Assembly: GCA_025403435.1 (NCBI GenBank)
Contig: CM046348.1
Coordinates: 21,055,679-21,119,678, forward strand
Length of the DNA: 64,000 nucleotides
Reading direction: 5' to 3'
Origin: Artocarpus heterophyllus
Taxonomy: Eukaryota; Streptophyta; Magnoliopsida; Rosales; Moraceae
Shown here: positions 12,151-25,147 of the stretch, piece by piece
Layout: each line of letters begins with the position of its first letter
Position numbering within the stretch: position 1 is the first letter of the stretch
The notes under the pieces: model-generated
What the model saw: only the letters and a program-made list of their open reading frames with translations
Told to the model about the DNA's origin: nothing
Databases searched by the model: none
Program-made: the position numbers and the translations under genes

Positions 12151-13275
12151 TGATAGGTTTAAAGAGAGTACCAAATTAAAACCTCACTTAAAATCTGATC
12201 ATTGTAAGTAAAGTTATGAGCAAGGGTCATTCCCATATAAGATTGGTTCTAATTAAGAGTTTATTGACTCTAAAACCTCAAACGCACTAAAACTAGACAC
12301 AAATTGTGGGTTTTTGATCATTAAATAAATTGCTAAATTAAAGAAAACACAATAAATTAATCATTGCAAAACAATAATAAGAAAAGCAGTTAAAATCATT
12401 CTCTATCACTAGACAATAATTATTAAATTAATGACAGAAATTATCTCTAATTCTCTATTGAAATTACCAATGGTAGATAACAACAAGTTCTGTTATCCTA
12501 ATCTTTCCTTACCATGTCGTTTAATAAAACAAGCTTTTTATTAAATATCTTTCTATTAAATATAGTAGAACATGATCTCTAAATTTAACCAAATCAAAAT
12601 CATTAAGATAAGAATGATAGGTTAATTTAAGCAACAAACACACAAGTTCGGTTCATTCAACCTAGGTTATTTTCCACACCATGATCAAACAAAAACCTCC
12701 ACAATTATTGACCACAATTTGCTACTTATGATTGAAAAAACAAGAGTTTTTATAGATCAATAATTCTAATCTAATAATAGATAATTTTCAAGTTTTATTC
12801 GGTTGCACACCTAAGTAAAACAAGAAAATGATCATAAACAATAATTATGGAAGAATATAAACAATCATAATTGAAAAATAGGAAAATAATTATGAAAAAA
12901 ATCACATAGCCACGTCTAGGGTTTTGAAACTACCTTCAACCTGAAATAAACCTAGACTAACAACATAGAAGAAGAAAAGAAAGAAAGAAGAAGAAAAAGA
13001 ATAATAATGGTATTGAAGAGTCTTCTAAGAAAATGATTCTCCCTGAGCCACCACTTGAGCTTTTCTCCCATCTCTCCTCTCAAAAACTAAGAAAAACTTA
13101 GGAAAAGTCTCCTTCATGTACTCTAAGATGATGAATTTATAGGTTTAAAAAGTAGGGATAAAAACAGGAAAGTTTAGAGCCTTTTAGACTAAAAATCGAA
13201 AAAAAAAAACATATAAACATGTGCAAGGATGCGAAAAGAGGGCACTTGCGTATGCATACTCGAATTTTTTTTCTT
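12151..13275 (-). repeat. Tat/Athila-like LTR relic (copy A)
   Basis: The segment begins tgatagg and aligns with the LTR at 37121-38390, including the conserved stretches around the caaaacaataata motif, the acctagactaac stretch and the agggataaaaac stretch. The right border is unclear because the C-copy end (cttatca) is not preserved here. It has no coding capacity. Confidence 0.5.
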
Positions 13276-13556
13276 TTTTTTTAAATTTTTTATTTTTTCT
13301 TCTTGAGATGTCTTTTTGATAATTCTTCCTTCCTTTCTTTTGATTCTTTCCCTCCTCCATACTTATCTTCTGTCCTTAACCCAATTCCTTGCTAAATTTT
13401 CCACATGCATGAAATATATCTCTGATATATTGATTTTATTTGTTATCCTCACTAATATATTTTGCTAATTTTTGAGATATATTTTAGATTTTTATGTTAT
13501 GTTTTGTTAGGTTTGATCATAATTGAACAATATGGCAATTTGAGGTTTTCTTTGGG

Positions 13557-14104
13557 TAGTTCGGCGGTTCATGTTCGTGTCGGGTAAAAACTCAAAAATA
13601 AAAAATACCTCAATACTAATAAACTTATGACACGATGGGTTAGGAATTCTTGGCACTAACATAACCTGATTTGACATGGGTTGATATGAACACGACTTGC
13701 TATAACCCGTGACATATGTAACACATGGCCCTCAATTAACCCGCAACTTGAAATCAATCTATGACATTTTATAATTTCAAATTTATAATTTATATACCAA
13801 AATTGCATAAAAGTAACATAAAATATGTATTTTCTCAAAATTAAATCTTTTCCATACTTCAAACACGTCTAATTTAGTGTCAATTTATTGATATTAAGGC
13901 AGCTATTTTTTTAAAAAATAATAGACAAATAACCTACAGGTCAATTTAGTGTCAAGCGAATTGACATGAATACAACCTTTTTTGGGACAAGACAATTTTG
14001 GGTTTTACAAAAATGACCCATGGCTTAGTTTTTTAACATGAGCCCACAAAAATCGTATCGTGTTTATGTTGTGTCGTAGTGTGTAACTTGTATTGCCAAA
14101 CCTA
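13557..14104. mobile_element. Non-autonomous hAT-type element (copy A)
   Basis: The left end tagttcggcggttcatg pairs with the inverse right end taggtttggcaatacaag. The interior carries gggt/acccg motifs like the element at 7596-8380. An inverted paralogue of the surrounding sequence, at 34757-34935, has the flanks joined without this insert and so acts as an empty site. The 8-bp duplication is badly degraded. Confidence 0.55.
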
Positions 14105-14395
14105 TGCTAGTGGAGGCAATAGCACGATGCCTTGGCACCAATAACTGGCACCCCATTGTGAAATAGAAGCTAGGGTTACCAAAAGACAAAGCTTACCCTA
14201 GCGCTAAAAGAAGCACGCAGCCACGTGCATGCAGATCTCGTCTCAACGACTATTTAGCTCACCCATGAGGCCGAGCCAAAGGATCCCGGCCCTGTCGCTG
14301 TCCTAGTTCTGCAGTAAAGCCTGATTTTGATATTGATTTTGGGAGAACTCCTCAATTTTTGGACAACATATATATAGCCAAATTAGGGTTTTGAA

Positions 14396-15665
14396 TAAGA
14401 GAATGAGAGGCACCGGTATCAAATAAAACGCGAGCTAAAGATCGAGAAACCAAGATCGTACCATCGAAAACCGTGTTACCAATATGAGAATCTGAACCTC
14501 CAGACGCCATTGCATGAACCTGCACTGGTGCCTTTTCTTTTCCTCTAGCACGATTGCTGGGTCCGGGATTATTCTGCCGATGCTGCTGGGATGGAGACGA
14601 CTGCACACTAGCTGTACTTGGTGCTCGATACTGAGGGACGCTGCGCTGAAAATGCTACGGTTGTTGCCCTCGTGCTGGATATGAGAACTGTTGAGGAGAG
14701 AACTGAGGATACTGCAACTGCGGGTACTGTTGAGGCGAAGGTAAGGTCTGAGGCTGAGACTGACGACTAGCATCCTCACCGGTCTGAGATCCAAGACGAG
14801 CACTCCTGATCGGGCAATTCCTCTTGATGTGTCCTAGCTGCTGACAGAAATGACAATGAAAGCTGTAGGGATAGCTGCGCCCGCTTGTAGACTAACTGCT
14901 GCTACCACTGTTCGCGCAACCCTGCTTATTCTTCCCCGGAGTTGGACGGCTACTGGTGCTCTTCCTATCGCTCCTCTGCGATCCTCCTGAAGCTTTTGCA
15001 TGATCCTCGCAATACTGCGCATAATCACTCTCCACAGATATTGCTGACGACACAAGCTCTTCAAAATTCCTGAGTCGTAGAGCAACCAACGGTCGCCGAA
15101 TAGGAGCCTTGAGCCCTTCCTGAAACTTAATGCATTTCTCACGCTCCGATGCCACTGTCGATGGAGCAAACCTGGCCAACTCATTAAATCTTGCCTCATA
15201 TTCTCGGACAGACAAATCACCCTGCTGCAACCTGTAGAACTCAGCGGCCTTCTGATCTCTATACCCCTGCGGAAAATATCAATCATAGAACTGCTCCTCG
15301 AATCTGTCCCAACTGATATCACCACCGCGTTCCAAATGCTTAGCCTGTTTCCACCAAGTGTTAGCACCACCCTCGAGCTTATATGCAACGAACTCCACAC
15401 GATACTCATCAGGCACACCAAGGGTATCCAAATGCTTCACGATTGAATCCAGCTAATATTCTGCCAACTGCGGATCCCCATTACCATCAAAAGTCGAAAT
15501 AGACGCATGCTGGAATTTCTTAAAGTACGTATGCTGACGACCAACATTAGAATCCTCCGGTCTAGCCCTGGCTGCCATCTGCCAGAAAGCCGCAAACATA
15601 GACCTCATCACGCCCTCATCGTTTTTGAACTCAGCGTCAGCTGTCGAACGACGTCTAGGTGCCAT
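14396..15665 (-). pseudogene. gag: T1 gag and N-terminal protease, broken
   Basis: Gag forms the particle core and packages element RNA. The start at 15665 opens with Met-Ala-Pro-Arg-Arg-Arg, as in E1 and E2. A single frame runs through the capsid region (YWWK-like motif as NTWWKQAK near 15345) and an intact CCHC knuckle near 14855 (C-x2-C-x4-H-x4-C). It then enters the protease DTGASHS motif near 14410, where the element is cut off. In-frame stops interrupt it, for example a TAG at 15453-15455 and a TGA near 15280. It keeps sense codons at two positions that are stops in both E1 and E2. Confidence 0.85.
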
Positions 15666-15755
15666 TCTCTCACTTTTGAAAACAAAATTTGGACTGTCAG
15701 ATGTATTTTATTGTCAAACTTATGTGTGCACAATTCTCAAGGTTCATAACCTTGA

Positions 15756-15767
15756 GCTTTGATACCA
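15756..15767 (-). other. T1 primer binding site (initiator tRNA-Met)
   Basis: Minus-strand tggtatcaaagc lies three bases inside the LTR end and differs by one base from the usual TGGTATCAGAGC site. Confidence 0.85.
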
Positions 15768-15770
15768 TTC

Positions 15771-18730
15771 TGTCACGCCCCGAAGTACGGGAGGTAGGGG
15801 TGAATGGTGGATGGTTTGACTGTTTTTGGGCTGGTGCGGTGCGGTTTTTTTGGATGGCGGGTTGGCGATTAACCAACCTGCAAACCGCCCACCACATAGC
15901 GGGTGGTTTCGGTTTGGTTTTGTATAGTTGCAGGCGGGTACGGGCGGGTTGAGGCGGTTTAGACCTATGCTATTGCCCAATGTAATTTTTTGGACCTTTT
16001 TTTAGAAAGTGAAGAAAATTTGTAGAAAATATAAAATGATAATACATAAAGCATTATCAACAACAAGCAAGTTTGATACTTAAAGACAGTGACCATATTC
16101 AAAAGTACAAATTAAGAAACATAATCATTCACTGCAACAAGAAACATCAACTACAGATGAAGTGATGAACAAAGTCAAGAGTCCATCAAGATTAAAGCCT
16201 ATTCACTGGGTTCGAAAATAATAGAATGCTACAAATGAAATGAACAACAAAGTCAAGTGTTCTTTTTCTTTTTAAGGCTTTCTCTATAAACTTACTTGAT
16301 TTGAATTTTGATCACTTCACAAAATAATAAGAAAATTTTCAGTTTCCAATATGTCAAGAGGCAGCCGAGCATGTGCTTGGAGTGTTGGATTGTTCAATCA
16401 TCTCTAAAATAAGAACAAAATCAAATAAATGATAAGTTTTTTTTTTTTTAAATATATAGGTGGGCAGGTGCGGGTTGAACCCACCATCAAAAACTTAAAA
16501 CCAAACCCGTCCACCTGAATATATTGGTGGGCGGGTTCAACCCGTCCGCCAGTGGGTTGCTAATGTAAACCCACTTTTTTTGAGATGGCCAGCCGTGGGC
16601 ACGGGCGGTTGGCGGGTGCGGGGCGGTTTTTGTACAACCCTAACGGGAGGTGACGTGGCGGATTATTTAAATTAATTAAAAGAGAATTTAATTAAAAATC
16701 AAGAGTTTAGGAATTTGAATTAAATATAAGATGTGAAAGTTAAAGAAAGCCATTACATGAAAAATGAATATTAAATAATAATCTTAGCGAGTATGGGTCC
16801 CACAGACCCACAACTTGTGCAAACACATGATACTGATAATATCATAAATACAACCACAGTCCAAGTACAAATAAAGTTAAAATCTTACATGCCTTGATTT
16901 AAATAATATAAATAAATCTACTAGTCCCTCTACTACTCCTGAGTTCTGTCCGTTGAGTCCTCTCCAATCCTCAATGGAAAACCACCTAGAGGGGGGAATT
17001 TAAAACAAATAAAACGTGAGCGAAAGGCTCAGTAGGACTATATTTTATAAAATAATTTAATTTAAAGAAATATTTCATTATTCAAGAATTATTTAAAAAA
17101 AACCTTGAATAAATAAATAAATAAATTTAAATAAAACCGTTCTTACCTAGAACAGTTTATTAGGTTGACAAGAAAAATCATTTTCATTTTCCTTGGCAAA
17201 CCATAAGAATATCACCTCCGTAGTGGCCTAGTTGGGTTTCGGGAGCTGCCCCTAAGGTCGATCGCTACACGACCCGATCTCTGATATGGCATCATGCCTA
17301 TTTGTTTATTTTCATTGTTATTCAACACCCAATTACCGAGTATTATCATTTATATTCATTATGAAGTTCATTTCAGTTCACACTATATAAAAATATAACC
17401 GATAAATTCATTTTCAAACAACCGTTGAAAATATTTTAATAGCAATTCTTTTCAAAGGCAAATCATTTTGAAAACCAGGCTACCAAGGAATGGGGTAGAA
17501 GTCCTATTTCGATACTTGTGCTGGTGCCCCACACCGTAATCCCAGTCTGCTATACGTTAGCTCCGCGGAACCATGAACGATCCTGGATATACACTAAGTC
17601 GATCAATATCTAGTTTGAGACATTTTATGTTACTAAATCATTTCATTCTGTCCTAGTGTGCCATTTGTATCTTTAAATTCATTATATAAGGTTAGAATTT
17701 AAATTAGGGTCCAAAACAGTGAAAACGGGTGAAAAATCATAAAATTTTCCATGCTCAGCCGGCCTGTCGGACTCTCTGCTTCGGCCGGCCGAACTGTGCA
17801 GTTCGGCCTGCCGAAAACCAAGTCCGGTCGGCCGGACATTCCCAGGTTCGGCCTGCCGGATAGATGAACACCGGCCTGCCGATCCCATGATCTGGCCTGC
17901 CAAACAATCATAGATTTTAACTTGTTTTTCTCAAATCTTAGGCATGGAAAACAATCATCGATGATAGAAAAACATACTAGAACACTTTTAAACTCATTTA
18001 AATAAGATTCAAACACAAAAATCTCCAAAATCCAAAAATGGAAAAAAATGAAGAAAAATGAAAAATCTTGAATCCAATCTGTTTTCTTCAATCTAAGCTT
18101 AGATTCTAGTTGTTCTAAGTTCATTTAACTCAAATCAAGGGTTTTCTAAGCTCAAACAAACCTAGATTTGAAAAATACAAAAAATTGAAAATTTTAGAAA
18201 AAGTTTAAAAATTTCAAAACTAACCTCGAATCGAAGCTTCAATCCGCGTTCTCGGTAGCCAAAACTTGTTCCCGAGCTTCCTCCTTGCTAACCCGAAGCT
18301 TGGATTCGAATTTGATTCAAAAATTTGAGAGAGAAATTGAGGGAGAGAGGAGAAACCGAGAGAGAGTGTGGGAGAGGGAACCACGGGCGAGAGACAGAGA
18401 GAGAGAGAGAGATCAGGGAGAGTGAGGAGAGAGGAGGGGAAAAAGGAAATAATTAGAGAAAATTTGTGGGCGATTTTACTGTGCGAAAACCAAATACCAC
18501 CAACGGTTTTATAAAATGGAATATTTTTAATATTTTAGAAATTGTTGTGCTTTAAAACTCAAAACATCATTTTAAAACAATAAAAAATCATTTGAATTCA
18601 TTAAATTAACAAAACAACTAAAAATTCAAAATTCAACGAAATAATCAAATTAATGTTGAAACATTAATTATGGCACACTAATTCATTATTTTATATTACA
18701 ATAATATTAAATAAATTCTGAGGCGTTACA
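15771..18730 (-). repeat. T1 5' LTR, carrying a hAT insertion
   Basis: On the plus strand it runs TGTCACGCC to GGCGTTACA, giving minus-strand TGTAACGCC to GGCGTGACA ends as in E1 and E2. Without the 848-bp insert and its duplicated 8 bp it is about 2.1 kb. A GC-rich minisatellite lies at 17755-17905 and a GA tract near 18355-18430. Confidence 0.9.
15795..16642. mobile_element. Non-autonomous hAT element inside the T1 LTR
   Basis: The 8-bp duplication acgggagg is perfect (15787-15794 and 16643-16650). The ends are taggggtg and the inverse tagggttg. The corresponding E1 and E2 LTRs have the single uninterrupted site. Subterminal ggcgggt/acccgcc motifs occur near both ends, and no transposase frame is visible. 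Confidence 0.88.
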
Positions 18731-21166
18731 TATTTATGTTGATAATCAACATTTTGCATCAACCTACACTCATAGGTTGTTTGGCAATGTGGTTTGCTTT
18801 CAAACTACATTTGCTTTCAAATTTTTTTGAAAGAAAATACTTTAACGTATTTAGTTTAAATTAGTTACAAATTGTAGTTTAAACCGTGTTTACGAAACGG
18901 TTGTAAATCGTAATGAATATTGAGATGATAGTTGAGAGATAGGCTGAAGCGTTTCTTATTAAACTTGCACTTCAGAACTTAAGCTGAATGCAACTAGGCT
19001 ACTATCTTGATAGTAATTAAATGTCATTCTAAGAATATAAATACTTTTTTTTTTTTTTTAGTAAAACGGCTCTATATATAGTTTAAAATCTTTTTTTTTT
19101 TTTTTTTTGTAAAAGGCACTCCATATGTCTTCTCTCCCAAAATTATCCGTCCTAAAATTCTGCCATGCGAGACCCTAACCACCCCTGTGGTGTTCAAATG
19201 AAAATCTTATTGTTGTTAATTGTGAATGCAATTAGCCTAAAAAAGTGGGGGTCATTGAGGTGGTGCAGTACTTGGACAAAAGCACGTGGAACATGCATAC
19301 ATACTGTGGTAAGTGGTGACACATGGCGTGGGAAATATATATAATAGAAACCAAACCTGAGTCCTTGACGGACAAGCACCAAACATGCATCCACCCACAA
19401 AGCCTGTGGATAGATTTTGGTTGATTTATTTGTCTTCCATACATCAAAATTAAAAAAAAGAAAAGAAAAGAAAAAGATTCCCTCGTGTCTATCCTATTCT
19501 CACCATTAAAACCCTTTTCCAATCTAGAGAAAACAGACCCAAAAAAAAAAAAATTAAAAAGGGGAGATACAGAGAGAGATCAGAGAAATTAGAGAGAGAA
19601 GTAAATGTAAGAATCAAAAGAAAACAAAACGATTAGCTGGGCCAGCTTAGAGAGATTGAGAGATTCTGAGCAGGGCCTGGTTCGTTGAATTGTGCGAGCA
19701 TGGATCGACAAGACATGGATAGGAGCCTGGTACGATGTCGATAGTGTGAACGTCACGTGTATGGCCAACGTTTGCTTGGCGGCTCCAAAGTTATAGGCCC
19801 GTTGTTCACGTGCTGTGACCTGACTTTCGTTGAGTCTGTGACTGCCTTCTTTCCCCCTCACTTAGCTAGTTAGCATGAGTAATAGAGTATGGTCCACAAC
19901 CCATCATAATGCTGCGCATGAATCGAGATTTCTTTTCCTGGGTATTATTCATCAATATACACCTCACATAACAAATTTATGACTGTTTAGTTCTGGTGTC
20001 ACTTTTGCTGCTCACCAATTATTTTCTGACAACTCACTCTGATTTCACACGTCATACACTACTGTTGTGCTGGTATTAACGGAGTTAATACCATATTTAT
20101 TGTGTTAGACTCTGGACTAAGCTAAAATTGGTCTTGGTCAAATTAAATTCATGTGTTCATTAAATCTTAAAAAACACTTTAAAATAAATTTTTTTTTAAA
20201 AAATAAAAAATATAATAGGCAAAAATTGAAAAAATAAAATATGAGAAAGAGGAAACTAAAAAACGTGAGCTTCGATACACACAAAAAAAAAAGAAAATAT
20301 AGACAATAAAATCTTGTAAGATTTTAAAAATGTTTAAAAATATTGACATATAAAAATATTCACTTAATTTTAGTAATTTTAGTCGTGTAAAAATAAAAGC
20401 CAAGATAATGATTAGGATATCTGTTTTCATATATACATATATATTGTCATATAAATACACTGACATATACACATACACATATATACATATTAGATGAAGC
20501 AGTGCTACCACAATTTTTCAAAGGAAAATAAAATAAAAAAAGAACGTTCATGTAGCTTAATCAAATCTGGAAAAAAACGTGTATATCAAAAGGGAGATGA
20601 TTGAGCAAAAAAAATAACAAAAGGGAGATACAGAGCCATATAGCAACACTATACAATATTTGATTTCACATGTCACAAGGCATGCACTAGGCCCTCCTTT
20701 TTATTATTATTTTTATTTTTTAATGAAAAACGCTTCAAAAAATTTTAAACAGTGGAGCACATGACGTAATTTTGATTTGACAAGTATGGAATAAGTGTTT
20801 TAAGTATTGAAGTGCTGAACATGCAAAAAGCATCAGCAATACATGCTTAAGAAAGAGGGCCGGGCCTGGGCCATTCACGTTCCAAGCCTGGGCCCTTCAC
20901 ATGTCGGGCTGGTTTTCAGGCTTGGTTCGACGCTAGTACTGTGCCGTGCTGCGGGCTTCATAAGTGAGTCTCAGTCCTAGCCCCTCTAGAGTGCTGGGCC
21001 AGTCCAGCCCTCCACAATACAAGGCCGTGCCGGGCCGAATCTTTTACTGTAGTGGGCTGGATGGCCCAACCTCTTTGACACCTATAGTATGAAGCCTTCA
21101 TGTATAAAAGATATGATTAAAGGACTTAGTGTAATTATAAAGTACATCAACTCATAAAGTTAAAGT

Positions 21167-21929
21167 TAAGGTCGATAATATAGGTTATGACATGACATCA
21201 CGATACGAACCTAACACGTTTTTTTACACGTTAGGGTCAAAAAATTAACCGTGGGTCATTTTAGTGTCAATCCGAAATTGACCCCTCCAAAAATGGACCG
21301 TGTTAGAGTCAAACTACATAACACTAAAATGACCCCGTTTGACCCGCGATTAATTATTTTAATATTTTAAAAAATATTTTCCCCTATTATCAAATAGACC
21401 CATAAGACAAAACCTCAGCTCACTTACTCTCTGACCAAACTTCAAACTAAATTCATTGTAACTCTTGATCAATAAGAAAATGATTTTAGCTAGATCACTT
21501 GAGACCTTTTATTTTGTTGGACTTTGTTATTTCATTAGTGTTAGCTTTTTTTTTTTTTTGGATGTTTTTGAAATTTTTAGGACTTAATTTTCTTTTTGGT
21601 TGCAGTATGGAACTCATTTGATTTTGAGGATAATTGTTTTATGTTATACTAGTGCAAATTTGAAGCTTAAACAAGTCACGGGTTGGTATGGGTTACAACG
21701 GGTAATTAACAAGTTGTTGGTCATTGACAGGTTACGGGTTATTGGCATTTTATAGGTTGTATAAGGAACAGATTAGTATAGGTCGTGGTTATGTCAACCC
21801 GTGTCAGAACAAGACGTGTTAGTGTTAAGATTTCTTAACCTGTTCGTGTTACGGATCGGGTTAGTATCGAGTTGGTTTATGTAAAAATTGACTATTAACC
21901 TGACCCATTGACACGAATTGCCACCTCTA
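21167..21929. mobile_element. Non-autonomous hAT-type element (copy B)
   Basis: Counterpart of 7596-8380, with the same imperfect inverted ends and the same gttaaagt/attaaatt flanks. It was present before the segment duplicated. Confidence 0.65.
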
Positions 21930-22400
21930 ATTAAATTTGCGTGTTTTGATTTGTGATAAGTTTTTAATGTTGTCTATTATCTAGTTGGAGGAATGATCAT
22001 GTCCAAATTGTCTTATCCAGGTTGTTAGAATGTTGATAACATTGTAAAGACACCTATATATAAGAATACATTGAACAAGACTACAATAGAATTAGTTTTT
22101 TATTAAGTTTGTCTAATTATATAACAAATAATAAAAATTAGAAGAAAGGGAAAATTTTTTAAAATAATGGTTATAATGCAAAAAAGAAAACTAAAGGTTT
22201 TATCTTTTAATGGAGGAAGAACTATATTGATGCCTCCAGTGTTTCCTTGAAATTGCAACGCGTTAAAAAAAATACTAACCTTTAACTCTATTTTTTTTGG
22301 GTTATTTACACCACTAGTCTTTTAGAATATGCACTTAGTTTATTTTGGTCACCAACATTTAGTTTTTGACACCTTGAAGTTTTTAAAATATACAGCTTTA

Positions 22401-22904
22401 TGTCACGAGCTTACTTTCTTCAAGCTACTCGTGCGGCCGTAGCACAGCCTCGATGCTAAGTCAGCCTAACTCACTCACGCTCTCGCCTTGAACACAAAGG
22501 AACACAAGAGAGAACAAGGAGAACTTTAAAAGGCCTTGCTTCTTGATTTCCTTGGATGCTTTACAAATGAAGGGGATGGTCCTATTTATAGCCATCCTCC
22601 CAACTAATGGACGGTCTAGATTACATTGATCTAACGGCTAGTATTTGCTATCTAGAATGTTCTAGCAAAGTGTGGAAGATATTTACAAATATAAAATATT
22701 CTAGAGAGTTCTAGAGCAGTCTTGAGTCTTCTAGGATCTGCTAGATTCATCAGGATGCTTCTAGACTGTGCTGGAACCTCCTGGAATGCTGCAAAACATT
22801 GTAGATCAGTCTGGACCCTTCTAGAATCTCACTTGGGCTATGCTTTCCCCCAAAAACGCCCAAGACAAGTGTGTGGCCACCTCGTGGCATGGTGGGGCGT
22901 GACA
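22401..22904 (-). repeat. E3 3' LTR
   Basis: It is 504 bp long, with ends TGTCAC and GTGACA. It carries the same HSE-like motifs as the other LTR (22654-22663 and 22819-22826). Confidence 0.95.
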
Positions 22905-22915
22905 TTCTCCCCCAC
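22905..22915 (-). other. E3 polypurine tract
   Basis: Minus-strand gtgggggagaa lies directly against the 3' LTR, the expected plus-strand primer site. It overlaps the end of the pol frame by about one base. Confidence 0.75.
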
Positions 22916-25144
22916 CTATGCTCGCGACGCCCTCGTCGCGTCCTCGTGGTATTGTTGGATCCGATCTTTGAATTGCCAAAGTGCCTCCTCAGTTTCCCAA
23001 CTAGCCTCGGTGTCCGGCAGTCCCTTCCATTTGATAAAGTACTCCCTGTAGCTTGGCACGCCTCGTCTTCGGATGACTCGATCCGCTAGTATTTCGTCTA
23101 CCTCTTTGTCAAAGGAGGTGACCACGGCTGTGGGTGCTCGATGGGAGACTCCCCTTACTGGATCTTCCATGTCTTCATGGTATGGTTTGAGCATACTTAC
23201 GTGGAAGACTGGATGAATCTTTAGCTTGGGTGGGAGGTGGAGTTTATATGAGACCTTACCTATCCGCTTGATTACCTCAAAAGGTCCTTCATACTTGCGT
23301 ATTAGGCCCTTATGAACCTTCCTAAATGTCTTGAATTGTTGTGGCAAAAGTTTCACTAAGACAAGGTCTCCTTCCTTAAACTCTACGTGCCTCTTCTTCT
23401 TGTCGGCCCATTTCTTCATGCGCTTTGCCGCTTTGTGCAATGATGCCCGGGCTAACTCTGCCTTCTCATGCCATGACTTAGCAAATTTGAATGCAGCAGG
23501 GCTCTTCCCTTCATAGCGAGTGGCAAGGGAAAGAGGGGTTGTTGGCTGTTGTCCCATGACGATCTCAAAAGGACTCTTGTTGGTGGCCTCACTTTGTTGC
23601 AAATTGTAGGAAAATTGTGCAACGTCTAAAAGCTTGGCCCAGTCCCGTTGGTTGGCACTCACATAGTGCCGCAAGTAGAGCTCCAAAAGAGCATTGATGC
23701 GTTCTGTTTGGCTGTCGCTTTGGGGATGGAAGCTTGTTGAGAAGTTCAAGTCCGACCCTAGCATCTTGAACAGCTCCGTCCAAAACCTTCCAGTAAAACG
23801 AGGGTCTCGATCACTGATGATGCTTGTTGGAACGCCCCAAAGTTTGACTACGTTGCGAAGTAATAGTCTAGCTGCCTCTTCCGCGGTGCAGTCAGTAGGC
23901 GCTGCAATAAAAGTTGCATACTTGCTAAACCTGTCCACCACGACCATGATGCTTCCACATCCATCGGACTTCGGCAGGCAGGTGATGAAGTCCATAGAGA
24001 CGCTTTCCCATGGTCTCTCTGGGATGGGTAGTGGGTTGAGCATGCCTCCTGGTTGTTGTTGGACTATCTTATCTTGTTGGCAGACAAGGCAGGTCCTCAC
24101 ATATTCCTCGACCCCATCTCGCATGTCAGGCCAATAGTAGACAGACTTCAAGAGAGCAAGTGTACGTTTCATACCTGGGTGGCCTGCCCATAAGGAGTCA
24201 TGACACTCCTTTATTAAATCTCTCCTCAAATTGGCCCACTTTGGTACGTACATTCGGTTGCCCTTGGTGTAGAGGATGTCATCAGCTAGCCAAAACCTTC
24301 GTGTTTTGCCCTCGTTCGCCAAGGCAATGATACTTTGTGCTTGAGGGTCCGCCTTTAGTCCCTCCTTGATTTTGCTCAATAGTGGGCTAGTGACTTGAGA
24401 AATACTTGATAGTTCGGCCTTTCGACTCAGCGCATCAGCTACCACATTCACCTTTCCTGGCTTGTACTCCATGACATAATCGAATTCGGCCAAGAAGTCT
24501 TGCCATCTAGCTTGCTTTGGACTGAGTTTCCTTTGGGTCTGGAAGTAGCTTGTTGCAATGTTGTCAGTCATTATCACGAACTTAGACCCAAGTAGATAAT
24601 GGCGCCACACTCTAAGGCAATGGACGACGGCTGTCATCTCTTTCTCTTGTACTGTGTAGCGTCGCTCAGTCTCATTGAGCTTTCGGCTTTCATAAACAAT
24701 TGGGTGTCCTTCTTGCATAAGAACGCCTCCTATGGAAAAGTCTGAGGCATCTGTGTGTACCTCATATGGCTTGGTGTGATCGGGTAGGCTGAGTACGGGC
24801 TCCTCACTGATTGCTTTCTTAAGATCTTCAAAGGCCTTTTGACACTTCTCTGTCCAGTCCCATGCTTTGTTTTTCTTGAGAAGGTCGGTCAGTGGAGCAG
24901 CCCTCGCTGAATAACTCTTGATAAAACGACGATAGTAGTTTACTAGCCCAAGAAAAGATCGCAGTTCATGTACCTTGGTTGGTGGCTCCCAAGTTTGGAT
25001 AGCATGCACCTTGTCATCTTCCATCATTAGCTGGCCACCCTTGATCTTGTGCCCCAAGAAGACTACCTCCGGCTTGGCAAAGGAACACTTTTCCTTCTTG
25101 ATGTATAGCTCGTTATCTCGTAGCACCTTAAACACCTCCCTCAA
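22916..25144 (-). CDS. pol: E3 pol, open segment: RT thumb, RNase H, integrase, chromodomain
   Basis: A 742-codon open part of a larger, broken Gag-Pol frame. The first Met is only the first after an upstream stop, not a true start. Residues 1-90 are the RT thumb/connection. RNase H spans about 125-245, with Asp132, Glu167 and Asp194 candidates, then the ADALSRK motif. The integrase zinc finger is His315, His322, Cys352, Cys355. The catalytic triad is Asp385, Asp445, Glu481, spaced as expected. A GPF/Y-like region lies near 618-625. A chromodomain (YFIKWKG, then SWE) at about 682-735 is known in this group to steer integration to marked chromatin. The enzyme domains look intact. Confidence 0.93.
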   Translation of the reverse strand: MREVFKVLRDNELYIKKEKCSFAKPEVVFLGHKIKGGQLMMEDDKVHAIQTWEPPTKVHELRSFLGLVNYYRRFIKSYSARAAPLTDLLKKNKAWDWTEKCQKAFEDLKKAISEEPVLSLPDHTKPYEVHTDASDFSIGGVLMQEGHPIVYESRKLNETERRYTVQEKEMTAVVHCLRVWRHYLLGSKFVIMTDNIATSYFQTQRKLSPKQARWQDFLAEFDYVMEYKPGKVNVVADALSRKAELSSISQVTSPLLSKIKEGLKADPQAQSIIALANEGKTRRFWLADDILYTKGNRMYVPKWANLRRDLIKECHDSLWAGHPGMKRTLALLKSVYYWPDMRDGVEEYVRTCLVCQQDKIVQQQPGGMLNPLPIPERPWESVSMDFITCLPKSDGCGSIMVVVDRFSKYATFIAAPTDCTAEEAARLLLRNVVKLWGVPTSIISDRDPRFTGRFWTELFKMLGSDLNFSTSFHPQSDSQTERINALLELYLRHYVSANQRDWAKLLDVAQFSYNLQQSEATNKSPFEIVMGQQPTTPLSLATRYEGKSPAAFKFAKSWHEKAELARASLHKAAKRMKKWADKKKRHVEFKEGDLVLVKLLPQQFKTFRKVHKGLIRKYEGPFEVIKRIGKVSYKLHLPPKLKIHPVFHVSMLKPYHEDMEDPVRGVSHRAPTAVVTSFDKEVDEILADRVIRRRGVPSYREYFIKWKGLPDTEASWETEEALWQFKDRIQQYHEDATRASRA

Positions 25145-25147
25145 GTG

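Larger units (their letters stand above)
5161..14395 (+). repeat. Segmental duplication, copy A
   Basis: This segment aligns collinearly with 18731-33836 once the E3 insertion (22401-28126) is removed. The starts (tatttacgtt against tatttatgtt) and the ends (gggttttgaa) are sharp. Differences seen by eye are scattered substitutions plus a few local rearrangements: the hairpin at 9022-9140, a MITE replacement near 10385, and homopolymer lengths. It holds several small transposons and no intact gene. Confidence 0.92.
14396..18730 (-). mobile_element. T1: truncated Tekay/Del-like Ty3/gypsy chromovirus
   Basis: Read on the minus strand this is a 5' LTR (18730 to 15771), a tRNA-Met primer binding site, gag, and the start of protease, where it ends abruptly at 14396. 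All of RT, RNase H, integrase and the 3' LTR are missing. The family is the same as E1 and E2. The left end abuts copy A at 14395 and the right end is an exact LTR end against copy B, so T1 marks the duplication junction. Confidence 0.9.

Noticed and set aside
14834..15421. 195-codon frame in T1 (and 203 codons at 58873-59484 in E2)
   Set aside because: It is an alternate frame over gag. The true gag frame is the one that shows capsid and zinc-knuckle motifs.
17755..17905. Regularly spaced GC-rich repeats considered as a CRISPR-like array
   Set aside because: The units are degenerate, variable in spacing and partly overlapping. They lie in a retrotransposon LTR of a plant genome.
17682..18124. 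Frames over the GC-rich LTR block with repeated Gly-Arg-Pro-type residues (also 40107-40450, 47081-47401)
   Set aside because: They are translations of the LTR minisatellite, open in several frames because it lacks stops. They lie in U3/R of the LTR, not in a coding region.
23694..24137. 147-codon plus-strand frame inside E3
   Set aside because: It is the antisense shadow of the integrase coding sequence.
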